Of a stretch of 64,000 nucleotides of DNA, positions 33,214 to 40,878 are shown piece by piece. Below the pieces are notes generated by a model. The model saw only the letters and a program-made list of their open reading frames with translations. It did no database searches and was not told the DNA's origin. Position 1 is the first letter of the stretch, and the number at the start of each line of letters is the position of its first letter. Source of the DNA: a virus; IMG/VR virus record IMGVR_UViG_3300033149_004566, positions 1 through 64,000 of that record; one strand, 5' to 3'. The translations under genes were made by a program, and so were the position numbers.

Positions 33214-33306
33214 TCGGAAACCCTCCTTTTATATTTTTCATTTATCGGACTCCAACTCCGTTTTCTTTTTAAATGAATCTATCAGTTTTTCGTCTTTCTC
33301 GTAATC
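33191..33306. repeat. Segmental duplication, copy 2
   Basis: Counterpart of 32403-32519. It includes the first eight codons of the gene at 33031, the spacer and the end of the gene at 33238. It shows how gene ends and starts were copied together. Confidence 0.85.
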
Positions 33307-33465
33307 ATCGCAGATGCAAAAAGACTCCACGATGGATTCCGTCAAGGCACACCAGGAAACGCACTCATAATCGGTATTGAAATTGATACACGATCCACAA
33401 CATTCGACAAATTCCATTTCGCCACTTCCTTCCATCATTTTATGAAAAATCCAATAATCAAACAT
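33238..33465 (-). CDS. Small cysteine-rich protein (ECCxxC family)
   Basis: A 75-residue protein from ATG 33465, with GGGGG seven bases upstream. VECCGSCINF and CVSWC match the protein at 29993-30190; the C-terminal CDDYEKDEKLIDSF matches the protein at 32451-32621. It looks like a recombinant of the two. Confidence 0.65.
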   Translation of the reverse strand: MFDYWIFHKMMEGSGEMEFVECCGSCINFNTDYECVSWCALTESIVESFCICDDYEKDEKLIDSFKKKTELESDK

Positions 33466-33466
33466 T

Positions 33467-33934
33467 TCACAACCCCCTACAAAAGACATCACTTCGCAAA
33501 GCCCTCTTGATATAATATGGATATAAATCCCAAAGCCACACGTCGCCATCTTCGTCGTACACGAAAAAATCGTCCTTGCCGGATTTGACAAACTGATGAA
33601 TTGTATTCCAAGTACCGGATCTCATGTTATAACGCCTTATAAAAGCAATGATCCTATCCGACTTTTCCGCTATCAGGCCGTTTCTTTTAAAATACTCCGA
33701 CCTGCTGTAACAATTCGGTGGAGCGCGACCGATCTCATTCTCGTACATCCTACCATTCGGATGAAATATCAAGAATCGAACACCATTCCTACGTGCCCAC
33801 ACGACGGCATGAGAGTCCACGCCAAACGCGCCGCCGGATACCAACACGTCATCTTTATCAAAAATTTCGTCCAGTATTTTACCCACCACCGATTCTGAAA
33901 TGCTTTTCCTATTACCGATCACTCCGACGTGCAT
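33467..33934 (-). CDS. SLOG-family (DprA/LOG-like) nucleotide-binding protein
   Basis: A 155-residue protein from ATG 33934 (MHVGVIGNRKS), with GGTG upstream. VSGGAFGVDSHAVVWAR (about residues 31-47) and SGTWNTI (about 115) match the GxGxxG-like loop and SGT motif of the SLOG superfamily. Members bind nucleotides or ligands and act in DNA uptake, cytokinin metabolism or defence signalling. In a virus it could degrade or sense a signalling nucleotide; this is speculative. Confidence 0.75.
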   Translation of the reverse strand: MHVGVIGNRKSISESVVGKILDEIFDKDDVLVSGGAFGVDSHAVVWARRNGVRFLIFHPNGRMYENEIGRAPPNCYSRSEYFKRNGLIAEKSDRIIAFIRRYNMRSGTWNTIHQFVKSGKDDFFVYDEDGDVWLWDLYPYYIKRALRSDVFCRGL

Positions 33935-34071
33935 CCCAACACCAACGGATCTTTTAAATTTTTTTTCATGGTCTCCATAACGGCAAGCACGTCCGAATGA
34001 CATTTCGGACATAATAATTCGTCAAACGCCTTTAATTTTTTTCCGCAGCTCGCGCATTTTTTTTCGGGCAT
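33919..34071 (-). CDS. Tiny zinc-ribbon protein
   Basis: A 50-residue frame (MPEKKCASCGKKLKAFDELLCPKCH...) with two CxxC knuckles 15 residues apart, a standard zinc ribbon. Its 3' end overlaps the start of the SLOG gene in another frame by 16 bases. Confidence 0.7.
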   Translation of the reverse strand: MPEKKCASCGKKLKAFDELLCPKCHSDVLAVMETMKKNLKDPLVLGCTSE

Positions 34072-34072
34072 T

Positions 34073-34417
34073 TCACGGCCCCCTACGATAAGCGTCGCTT
34101 CGTAACCACTCTGGAGGTATCAAATTCAACAACGGCTTAATATCGTCCAGCAACTCATCCGATGCCTTATCTTTTAATTCTTCAATAGTTTCATACCGAA
34201 CCGATTTATTTTCTATATCATCCATCGGCCCGTAACAACTGCAATGGTAGAGATCTAAAAGAAACCAGACCAGGCCTTTTTTCATGAGAAGATAACCACT
34301 TCCCTCGTATGGATAACATTCGTAATGATATATTGCCATGTCAGCACCAAATCGCACGATACTTTCTATATCGTCGTCCTCAAAATCGTCGGAATTTTCC
34401 GTTCCAATCAACAACAT
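34073..34417 (-). CDS. Hypothetical protein, paralog of the 4616-4939 gene
   Basis: A 114-residue acidic protein. IVRFGADMAIYHY and LLNLIPPEWL match the paralog near the other end of the arm. It ends one base before the zinc-ribbon gene. Function unknown. Confidence 0.7.
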   Translation of the reverse strand: MLLIGTENSDDFEDDDIESIVRFGADMAIYHYECYPYEGSGYLLMKKGLVWFLLDLYHCSCYGPMDDIENKSVRYETIEELKDKASDELLDDIKPLLNLIPPEWLRSDAYRRGP

Positions 34418-34423
34418 CTTACA

Positions 34424-34615
34424 TCACTCCTTTTTTTTTGAAAAACGCCTCGCGTATTCCGTAAATTCTCCTTTTAACAATTCTGCGAGCTGCGGCTTGA
34501 CGAGCCTGATGATGGCGGCGGCAATCACGAGCTCCGGAAATTTCAACGCAAACTTCACGTCGTTAACATCCACTAAAATCACCACGATCCCTAAAATGCG
34601 TGACACAATACGCAT
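34424..34615 (-). CDS. Small hypothetical protein
   Basis: A 63-residue protein with a hydrophobic N-terminal half (ILGIVVILVDVNDVKFALKF) and basic C-terminus. It may be membrane-anchored. Its start overlaps the upstream zinc peptide by about 50 bases, so a later start is possible. Confidence 0.5.
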   Translation of the reverse strand: MRIVSRILGIVVILVDVNDVKFALKFPELVIAAAIIRLVKPQLAELLKGEFTEYARRFSKKKE

Positions 34616-34706
34616 TTATTTGGCACTCCCTACACAACAACATCGTACAACTCGCTTTTAACTCTTTATGACATCTAATACAACGCGGAATTAAAACTTC
34701 AAACAT
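34563..34706 (-). CDS. Tiny zinc-knuckle protein
   Basis: A 47-residue frame from ATG 34706 with GAGG upstream. CIRCHKELKASC and CREC resemble half of the zinc-ribbon family seen at 33919. It overlaps the next gene in a different frame. Confidence 0.5.
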   Translation of the reverse strand: MFEVLIPRCIRCHKELKASCTMLLCRECQINAYCVTHFRDRGDFSGC

Positions 34707-34816
34707 TTAAATGCCTCTTTTTTATCCCGTTTTTTAAATAAATAATAAAATGGATTTTTCTCATCCCACGTTAAATCGGTGGGCCCCGGTTTTCTAGATT
34801 TAAATATTTTTTTCAT
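34691..34816 (-). CDS. Tiny hypothetical protein
   Basis: A 41-residue basic frame (MKKIFKSRKPGPTDLTW...). The ATG overlaps the corrinoid gene stop as ATGA, with GAGG upstream, so it is likely translated by coupling. Unknown function. Confidence 0.5.
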   Translation of the reverse strand: MKKIFKSRKPGPTDLTWDEKNPFYYLFKKRDKKEAFKCLKF

Positions 34817-35430
34817 CCAATCAACCTCTTGCATTCTTCTATTGCGTCCCTCGGATAGAAAGCCCATGCATCGGCTCCCATCTTTTTAGCACGCTCTTTT
34901 GAGACCGGGCGACCGCCGACAATGACCTTCATGTTTCTCTTTTTGGCGGCTTTCACGACCCTTTCCATCTCATCCAAACACGTCGACAGAAGCGTGGATA
35001 GCGCGAGTATGTCCGCATCGTGTTCCTCCATGGCATCGAGGAATTGTTCTTCCGTGACTTCAACGCCGAGATCGTACACCATAAACCCGGCCCCGATTAG
35101 AAAAGCACTGATGATCGTCTTCCCAATATCATGTATGTCTCCCCTGACAGAGCCAAACACGATTCTTCCAAGTGATGCATTTTTATCGCCCTCTAAAATG
35201 GGCTTGAGCATGTCAATGCCCCTACTGGCACGGTCGCCGGCTATCAATAATTCGGCGAGGAAATATTCCCCGTTTTCGTACATTTCTCCCACCGTGTCAA
35301 GGGCGGAAGACATGACAGATATTAGATCGGAAACGTCGGCACCGTTTTTGAGAGCATCATTTATCAACGACTCCATGCGGTCATCATCATCGATGTCGAT
35401 CACGTTTCGCTTCAATTCATTAATAAACAT
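34813..35430 (-). CDS. Corrinoid (B12-binding) methyltransferase protein
   Basis: A 205-residue protein from ATG 35430 (MFINELKRN). Residues about 1-80 form the helical cap (the N-terminal B12-binding domain); residues about 85-205 the Rossmann cobalamin domain, with GDIHDIGK (about 97-104) carrying the histidine that ligates cobalt. STLLS and VIVGGRPVS complete the fold. The layout matches MtaC/MtbC/MttC-type corrinoid proteins, which carry methyl groups from methanol, methylamines or methoxyarenes to a carrier. No methyltransferase partner lies nearby, so it would use host partners. Confidence 0.92.
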   Translation of the reverse strand: MFINELKRNVIDIDDDDRMESLINDALKNGADVSDLISVMSSALDTVGEMYENGEYFLAELLIAGDRASRGIDMLKPILEGDKNASLGRIVFGSVRGDIHDIGKTIISAFLIGAGFMVYDLGVEVTEEQFLDAMEEHDADILALSTLLSTCLDEMERVVKAAKKRNMKVIVGGRPVSKERAKKMGADAWAFYPRDAIEECKRLIG

Positions 35431-35455
35431 GTTAAATCTACCCCCACGCGTGTAA

Positions 35456-35689
35456 TCAGTTTTCATCATCCTCAATGGGCAAAACAACGTCATTTGAAAA
35501 ACGTTGCAAACATACCATTTCCATGTAAAAATCCAACGATCCGGAATACATGGCGTCGTAATTCGTGTCATTTAAATGCGGGTGCATTATTGACGTCGAA
35601 ATGACCGTCGCTGACACGATTCTTTTTTTAAAAATTATCCTTTTCTCTTCAACGCGATGATACGCGTTATTTAGATACCACATTATCAT
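35456..35689 (-). CDS. Hypothetical protein
   Basis: A 77-residue protein with a beta-rich centre and acidic end (VVLPIEDDEN). It overlaps the upstream gene by four bases. No recognised family. Confidence 0.6.
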   Translation of the reverse strand: MIMWYLNNAYHRVEEKRIIFKKRIVSATVISTSIMHPHLNDTNYDAMYSGSLDFYMEMVCLQRFSNDVVLPIEDDEN

Positions 35690-35961
35690 TCATCCAACTC
35701 TTCTATTTCTTCCCATTCGTCGTCTGCACGCATCCACGCCACCACGTCCTCGATAATTTCTCTTCTCTGACGATACATGTTTCCTAAACTTCCACGCATG
35801 ATGGCCGGACACAACATAGCGTTATCCGACACGTGAGAGCCAGAAAGCACAAACATGATCGATTCATCATTCATGTCGTTCTCGATACCCACGTCCCGAT
35901 CTCCAAAATTCAAGTGGGGTTCATTCACATATTGATATTTTCCGTACTCATACCAAGTCAT
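35686..35961 (-). CDS. Hypothetical acidic protein
   Basis: A 91-residue protein rich in aromatic residues at the N-terminus (MTWYEYGKYQYVNEP) and acidic at the end (EWEEIEELDE). Unknown function. Confidence 0.6.
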   Translation of the reverse strand: MTWYEYGKYQYVNEPHLNFGDRDVGIENDMNDESIMFVLSGSHVSDNAMLCPAIMRGSLGNMYRQRREIIEDVVAWMRADDEWEEIEELDE

Positions 35962-35965
35962 TAAT

Positions 35966-36118
35966 TCACACGTACACGATTTTATCGTATTTTAGCTGCA
36001 AGTCGTGAATGACGCGACTGCCGAATTTTACATAAAATTCATCGACAACGTATTTCACGTACACCCTGACCTTCCAAACCTTCATGTTGTTTGGCCTAAT
36101 CCATACCACCCTTACCAT
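35966..36118 (-). CDS. Small paralog: KVRVYVKY peptide 1
   Basis: A 50-residue frame. KVRVYVKYVVDEFYVKFGSR and KYDKIVYV match the next gene (IRIYIKYLVSERYINFKSR, DYDKIIYV). Two tandem copies of equal length, both open and diverged, indicate real genes. Beta-rich; function unknown. Confidence 0.6.
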   Translation of the reverse strand: MVRVVWIRPNNMKVWKVRVYVKYVVDEFYVKFGSRVIHDLQLKYDKIVYV

Positions 36119-36264
36119 TCATAATTGCACACGTAAATGATTTTATCATAATCATCCAATTCCAAGTTAGAAATGACACGGCTTTTAAAATTAATATAAC
36201 GTTCCGAAACCAAGTATTTTATGTAGATTCTAATCATCATGTTGTTCAACCCAAACTCCGCCAC
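36112..36264 (-). CDS. Small paralog: KVRVYVKY peptide 2
   Basis: A 50-residue frame from GTG 36264; its length equals that of its paralog at 35966-36118. It overlaps that gene by seven bases. GTG is preferred because it gives the same N-terminal extension containing NNM as the paralog. Confidence 0.55.
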   Translation of the reverse strand: MAEFGLNNMMIRIYIKYLVSERYINFKSRVISNLELDDYDKIIYVCNYEW

Positions 36265-36265
36265 A

Positions 36266-36397
36266 TCACATCTCGCCTCTTCTTATAGATACAAAAACGC
36301 GATCTTCGTTTTCATCCACGGTGACCTCACGATCAGAAATCTTGATTTCGCGTTCGCGTACAACGTGAACGTGATAAAAGTTGTCAAAATTTACCAC
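36266..36397 (-). CDS. Tiny hypothetical protein
   Basis: A 43-residue frame from GTG 36397, overlapping the TGGTAA end of the upstream gene. Sequence VNFDNFYHVHVVREREIK..., charged and beta-rich. It fills the gap between paralog arrays. Confidence 0.45.
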   Translation of the reverse strand: MVNFDNFYHVHVVREREIKISDREVTVDENEDRVFVSIRRGEM

Positions 36398-36759
36398 GTG
36401 TCTGCGGCACTCCTGATATGTTTATATATCACGTCTTCAAGCGTGTCCACGGCCCGGCTTCCGAAGTCGCAGCTGTCTTCAATCACGTACAACTTGCTCA
36501 GATCTAATACCACCGTGACGCGATACGTGTCCACATACACGCATACGTACTTGAGCCTTTCATAAAAAGACATTCCCAATTCTTCCATGATATCCTGTAA
36601 AGCCATTTGCAAACAGTCTTTCGAGCGCCACTTCACCGACAGGGAAAATTTGACGTATATCTTGCACGCGTTCTTTTCGACGTTGATGGATCTCACGCAC
36701 AGATGCTTGCTGACGCCATCAAAAACCGCAACCATGGCCATTTTCATGTTTTCGTCCAT
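36391..36759 (-). CDS. Family A paralog 1 (unknown function)
   Basis: A 122-residue protein with a strand-helix-strand pattern: VRSINV, KIYVKFSLSV, VTVVLDLSKLYVI then a C-terminal helix (DTLEDVIYKHI). The same order occurs in the next three genes (36744, 37103, 37468), a tandem array of diverged copies. Confidence 0.65.
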   Translation of the reverse strand: MDENMKMAMVAVFDGVSKHLCVRSINVEKNACKIYVKFSLSVKWRSKDCLQMALQDIMEELGMSFYERLKYVCVYVDTYRVTVVLDLSKLYVIEDSCDFGSRAVDTLEDVIYKHIRSAADTW

Positions 36760-37091
36760 AAACCCAACTCATTTATGGCATCATTCACGCATTTCAACAA
36801 CGGCTTTCCGAAGGAATTTACCTCGTGCATGTCGACATCACACTCGAACACGGCATCCACGGCGACCTTAAAAAACAACACGATGGAGACGCTGCCCGAT
36901 CCCGGCATTATCAACATGTCAAAGCGCACGCCAGCGTCGAACAAAAATCTCTTCAGAAAACCGCTGTAATAATGCAGATCCACGCCCTTTACCAAGTCAG
37001 CATTTGTGGTTTGACATCTCACCAACACGACACCGTCCTCGTGCGACAATTCGATGACCGACGCTCCTGTATCTTTCACGTAAGTCTTCAT
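36744..37091 (-). CDS. Family A paralog 2 (unknown function)
   Basis: A 115-residue protein from ATG 37091 (MKTYVKDTG); the longer frame would overlap the neighbour. VSIVLFFKVAVDAVFECDV and a C-terminal helix PLLKCVNDAINELG match the family A pattern. It overlaps paralog 1 by 16 bases. Confidence 0.6.
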   Translation of the reverse strand: MKTYVKDTGASVIELSHEDGVVLVRCQTTNADLVKGVDLHYYSGFLKRFLFDAGVRFDMLIMPGSGSVSIVLFFKVAVDAVFECDVDMHEVNSFGKPLLKCVNDAINELGLWTKT

Positions 37092-37102
37092 GGTATCGAG
37101 TA

Positions 37103-37468
37103 TCACGGAAAACAATACGACGCCTCCAAGCACGACATTCCGGCAGCATCCGTGATGCACTCAACGATAGTGTTCCTGATGTCGACGACATCGTTTAATT
37201 TCACGCTAAACTCCGGAACCACGCCCGTGTCGGAAATAAAAAACATGGTAGCACTCTCATAAGTACCCACCGTGATCATTTTCATCCTAAAATACACGCC
37301 ATGAATCCACAACTCGTTCTTATAAATTACATTCCATAGCCATTTATCGATGCCGTGCTTCGTGAAAAATGAAATGCCGCCGGCAAAATCATTCACCACG
37401 TGAATTCCAATGCATTTCACGTCCGGATAAGAGATTATTGTTTTCATGATCTTGTTAAACACGTCCAT
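37103..37468 (-). CDS. Family A paralog 3 (unknown function)
   Basis: A 121-residue protein starting at an ATG that overlaps the upstream TGA (TGATG). MKTIISYPDVKCIGIHVV near its start, ATMFFISDTGVVPEFSV and IRNTIVECITDAAG align with paralog 2. Unknown function. Confidence 0.6.
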   Translation of the reverse strand: MDVFNKIMKTIISYPDVKCIGIHVVNDFAGGISFFTKHGIDKWLWNVIYKNELWIHGVYFRMKMITVGTYESATMFFISDTGVVPEFSVKLNDVVDIRNTIVECITDAAGMSCLEASYCFP

Positions 37469-37881
37469 CAATGCCACGTGCACTCATCCCATTTGATTTT
37501 CGTGACCACGTCATAAAAAACGGACTCGAACACGTGCGCCGTGTCCATTACCATGAGGCGGGCAACGCTATTAATGCAATGACCAATGGCAAGATCCGGC
37601 TCCATCACGACATCGGCTTTCATTGTCACGGACAAGACGACGGCATTTATTTTCTTATCATATTCAAATTTAAACGATATGTTGTCAAGCACTCTCTCAG
37701 AAAGATGTCCAATGATTGCATTCCGGCAATTCATCGGTTCTTTTTCTTTCAAGAAAAATGTTATCGTCATCACGTCCAATTTTTCCCGCAAATTTCCGAC
37801 AATTTCAACGCGTCTCGTCGGACATACCTCGTAGATGAATCTACCGACATCTATCATTGCCTTCATTATTGACAACACCAT
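37468..37881 (-). CDS. Family A paralog 4 (unknown function)
   Basis: A 137-residue protein. INAVVLSVTMKADVVMEPDL followed by a helix (AIGHCINSVARLMV) fits family A. Starts at 37881 or 37866 are both possible. First gene of the four-copy array in transcription order. Confidence 0.6.
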   Translation of the reverse strand: MVLSIMKAMIDVGRFIYEVCPTRRVEIVGNLREKLDVMTITFFLKEKEPMNCRNAIIGHLSERVLDNISFKFEYDKKINAVVLSVTMKADVVMEPDLAIGHCINSVARLMVMDTAHVFESVFYDVVTKIKWDECTWH

Positions 37882-37896
37882 GAATAATAATTGCCT

Positions 37897-38334
37897 TCAT
37901 TCATATATAAATGTTTCGTCCGCCGGCACGAACACGTCGTCAACATTCATGGCGTGCTCGTTGATTATCTTCATGTCTGGAAAGACCGCCATGTCGAGAT
38001 CAAAATTGTAAGGATCGAACCTGATCACGGCATTGATTCCGCACTCTTTCATGCGATGCGATACGAAAGCTGACAGATCCCTGAGAGTGAGCTCGAACCA
38101 TAAATCCAGCACCGCATATTTTGCAAAACTATCCAAATGTTCTATTGCCGTTAATTTATCATTGGATACCAGGACTACGTGCTTGTATTTTATCACGCGC
38201 GCGCTGTCACTTGGATACATGTCGCGATACGTCCGCATGTCAAATTCGGTCACGCGCGCCTTTATCTCGTCGAAAAAATCGTGAATTTTTTTCATGAACT
38301 CTTCATAAATTTTTTTCACGACCCTGCACTGCAA
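37897..38334 (-). CDS. Family B paralog 1 (unknown function)
   Basis: A 145-residue protein. An N-terminal helix (YEEFMKKIHDFFDEIKARV), then YKHVVLVSNDKLT and FDLDMAVFPDMKI. The gene at 39421-39858 encodes the same order (YYDELVRDINKIFDDIRAL, HHFVVVCDKVLS, PSVILSIDHHVVL) and the same length. Confidence 0.65.
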   Translation of the reverse strand: MQCRVVKKIYEEFMKKIHDFFDEIKARVTEFDMRTYRDMYPSDSARVIKYKHVVLVSNDKLTAIEHLDSFAKYAVLDLWFELTLRDLSAFVSHRMKECGINAVIRFDPYNFDLDMAVFPDMKIINEHAMNVDDVFVPADETFIYE

Positions 38335-38339
38335 CGACG

Positions 38340-38831
38340 TCAGATTGAACTGCCTGATAATGGTATCAAGCCTCCTTTCAATTCAATTTTTGGCTCTGCA
38401 ATTACAGCGATATTGCGGCTAATTCTCAACAATATCATGCCCAGGCCGGAATCCTTTTGGATGAACCCGTAGTTCGTGTCGCGAAGATATTCACGAATGG
38501 CGCTGAAAAAATTCTCCAACAATTCTTGATATTTTTTACACAGCGCGCGCAACAATCTCATCGATAGATTGCATTGCACGTCGTCCAACTTTTCTCCGCT
38601 GACCAAGCACATGTTTTCATGAGTGACGGCGTGCAATTTTTCTCCGTCATCCGGCTCATATAATAACAGCTTCATCCTGAGGGGTTTTACCCATTCCCGG
38701 GCACGGCGCACGAAATCTCTCACGCTGTCAAATTTCCTTTCGCAAACATCCACTATCTTCTTGATGTCGTCCAAGTTGACATGATAACAGTCCATGAAAT
38801 TGATCACGAGCAACGGATCGGTCTTAATCAC
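38340..38831 (-). CDS. Family C paralog 1 (unknown function)
   Basis: A 163-residue protein from GTG 38831, overlapping the upstream stop. NFMDCYHVNLDDIKK, YLRDTNYGFIQKDSGLGMILLR and IAEPKIEL align closely with family C paralog 2 directly upstream. The larger frame upstream is a shadow. Confidence 0.7.
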   Translation of the reverse strand: MIKTDPLLVINFMDCYHVNLDDIKKIVDVCERKFDSVRDFVRRAREWVKPLRMKLLLYEPDDGEKLHAVTHENMCLVSGEKLDDVQCNLSMRLLRALCKKYQELLENFFSAIREYLRDTNYGFIQKDSGLGMILLRISRNIAVIAEPKIELKGGLIPLSGSSI

Positions 38832-39268
38832 ACCATTTCCTCCATGAACTTCGACGGCTCGGGTATTTTCTGGATGTCGCGCATCACTCTCATCACGATT
38901 ATTCCAACGCCAGTATCCTTTATTATGAACGTGTAATTCGTGTCGCGAAACAATTTTTTGATCCGCAGAAAAAACTCTTGCATCATCTTTAAATATTTTT
39001 TGTAGATGGATTCCAGCAACCACGTTGCCCTGTCCATGTACTGCATCGTCATGCCTTCTTGCATGACCAGATACAGCGTGCCGACGCGCACCCGTTCGAT
39101 GCTTGCATGGGGAGGATACGTGCACAGGATGAGAGTGGTTTTTCGCAACCACTGCCGCACGTCATCGAAAAATTTTTTGATGAACTCGAACTCCGCGCGG
39201 CACCTCGCAACCGTGTCCTTGATGTAGTCGTTGTCGTAATGGTAACAGTTCATGAATTTCACGGACAA
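38828..39268 (-). CDS. Family C paralog 2 (unknown function)
   Basis: A 146-residue protein. KFMNCYHYDNDYIKD, LFRDTNYTFIIKDTGVGIIVMR and IPEPSKFMEEMV match paralog 1. Similar but clearly diverged tandem copies; no outside family is recognised. Confidence 0.7.
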   Translation of the reverse strand: MSVKFMNCYHYDNDYIKDTVARCRAEFEFIKKFFDDVRQWLRKTTLILCTYPPHASIERVRVGTLYLVMQEGMTMQYMDRATWLLESIYKKYLKMMQEFFLRIKKLFRDTNYTFIIKDTGVGIIVMRVMRDIQKIPEPSKFMEEMV

Positions 39269-39276
39269 TTCCGGGT

Positions 39277-39411
39277 CTACTTTTGGACGATAAATCGCTT
39301 TTCACACTCCTTACAGGTTATGATCAAATGTTTCGGGCCGTCGGACGTTGACGTGACCTCGATGTGGAACGCGTCGCAGCCGCAGTAGGGGCACTTAATT
39401 TTACCACGCAT
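39277..39411 (-). CDS. Tiny zinc-ribbon protein
   Basis: A 44-residue frame: KCPYCGCDAF and CKECEKRF, a complete two-knuckle zinc ribbon. It fills the gap between family B and C genes. Zinc ribbons of this size often contact nucleic acid or RNA polymerase. Confidence 0.7.
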   Translation of the reverse strand: MRGKIKCPYCGCDAFHIEVTSTSDGPKHLIITCKECEKRFIVQK

Positions 39412-39420
39412 CACTTTCAA

Positions 39421-39858
39421 TCACGCCACTTCCCACACGTCAATTGCCGCCTCCAACACCACGTGATGATCGATAGATAAGATGACGCTCGGCTCGAAAC
39501 TATATATAAGAAAATCCTGCATGCAGACCAGCCCGCTCGCGTTCATGACGTTATACGTGTCGTACATGCGCGTTGCTATCTTGACATCCAGGCCATAATC
39601 GATGCTCGAAAACGCGCTCTTACACCACCTTCTCTCGTCGTCAGATAGCACTTTATCGCACACCACCACGAAATGATGAAACATCACGGCGTGATCCGGG
39701 TCGAGGCGCTGCACTTCCGAGTATTTTTTCACGTGCACGTCTTCAGGGGGTAACGCCCTTATATCGTCAAATATCTTATTGATATCACGGACGAGCTCGT
39801 CGTAATAATGTCTTGCCATTTTTACCTGACTTTCCGTCAAATCCTTACAAAATAACAA
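39421..39858 (-). CDS. Family B paralog 2 (unknown function)
   Basis: A 145-residue protein from TTG 39858, chosen because GAGGG lies seven bases upstream and the length then equals that of paralog 1 at 37897. The C-terminus VILSIDHHVVLEAAIDVWEVA is beta then helix. Confidence 0.6.
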   Translation of the reverse strand: MLFCKDLTESQVKMARHYYDELVRDINKIFDDIRALPPEDVHVKKYSEVQRLDPDHAVMFHHFVVVCDKVLSDDERRWCKSAFSSIDYGLDVKIATRMYDTYNVMNASGLVCMQDFLIYSFEPSVILSIDHHVVLEAAIDVWEVA

Positions 39859-39868
39859 TAAACGTCCC

Positions 39869-40399
39869 TCACATGCGAATTTCCGGCTCTGACACGCGTT
39901 CAAAGTCCCGATTGACAATCATGGTGCACTCATTATCATCATGAAATAAAGTAATGGACTTTAACATCATGTACGACGCGAGATCTTCAATCTGCCCCAG
40001 ATAAATTTCCAGCCTCTCCCGCATTTGATAGCTAGAATTTGTCATGAAACTCGCCAATTTTCCCATGTCCGCTGAAGGGTCGACTTGCAAGAACTTGACC
40101 CAGCGCGTGTAGTAAACGTCGTTAGATGAATTTCCTCGCCACGCCCCACGGAAGCCAAACTCCACGTCAAGCCCGCGCTCTGAAACTTCATATTGAAATT
40201 TTGACATTTCCATGTCCAAGCGTTTCAATATCTCGATAATTGAATTTACGAGCATGTTTTTTTGATGTTGCTCGATATTGCGGCTGAAAATTGTCAACTT
40301 CATTCGGCCAATCTTTCTTCTCAATACATTGCACCCAAACAATTTAAATCGATGCGAGACGTATTCCATCTCTTCTTTAGATGGACAGATCAACAGCAC
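39869..40399 (-). CDS. Family D paralog 1 (unknown function)
   Basis: A 176-residue protein from GTG 40399, overlapping the upstream stop. MLLICPSKEE at the start and FHDDNECTMIV near the end match ILVIINPLRSE and FHDNYECTVFI in the gene at 40390-40878. Unknown function. Confidence 0.65.
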   Translation of the reverse strand: MLLICPSKEEMEYVSHRFKLFGCNVLRRKIGRMKLTIFSRNIEQHQKNMLVNSIIEILKRLDMEMSKFQYEVSERGLDVEFGFRGAWRGNSSNDVYYTRWVKFLQVDPSADMGKLASFMTNSSYQMRERLEIYLGQIEDLASYMMLKSITLFHDDNECTMIVNRDFERVSEPEIRM

Positions 40400-40878
40400 G
40401 ATTCAGCCGCCCCGCTAATGAATACGGTGCATTCATAGTTGTCGTGGAACAACACGTACCCGTCCACATCCAGCTTGTAGGATAGAGAGCCGACGTAGTA
40501 ATCCACGTAATCACGCACGCCATTAGCATTCAGGTCGAGGTACCCGTGATGCATCTGTCCGAACGTGCAATGAAACCTAACGCCATTAGTCCAGTACGTC
40601 TTCGCATTCCAAGACGCGTCGTCTGGAATCTTAATATAAGTAAATTCAGGAAAATAACCCAACTCCATGATGCCTTTCTTGAACGCGGACAACCTTTCAT
40701 CCAATTCTTCCAATTGTTCCGTGCACGTTGCGAGCACGGCGTCATCTATTTCGGCCGCGGAGAAAATCTTCAGCGACACGTTCTCAAAGCATTTTGACAC
40801 GACGTGTCCGGATTCGGTACCGATTTTCGCCTTCATTGCGCTGATTTCGGATCGCAGCGGGTTGATGATTACCAGAAT
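40390..40878 (-). CDS. Family D paralog 2, ATT start proposed
   Basis: A 162-residue protein. No ATG, GTG or TTG sits at the position matching its paralog's start. The codons ATT CTG GTA ATC (40878 downwards) align with M-L-L-I of paralog 1, and GAGGTC lies six to seven bases upstream of the ATT. Longer frames would overlap the upstream gene by 148 bases. I therefore propose an ATT start. Confidence 0.55.
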   Translation of the reverse strand: MLVIINPLRSEISAMKAKIGTESGHVVSKCFENVSLKIFSAAEIDDAVLATCTEQLEELDERLSAFKKGIMELGYFPEFTYIKIPDDASWNAKTYWTNGVRFHCTFGQMHHGYLDLNANGVRDYVDYYVGSLSYKLDVDGYVLFHDNYECTVFISGAAESCC

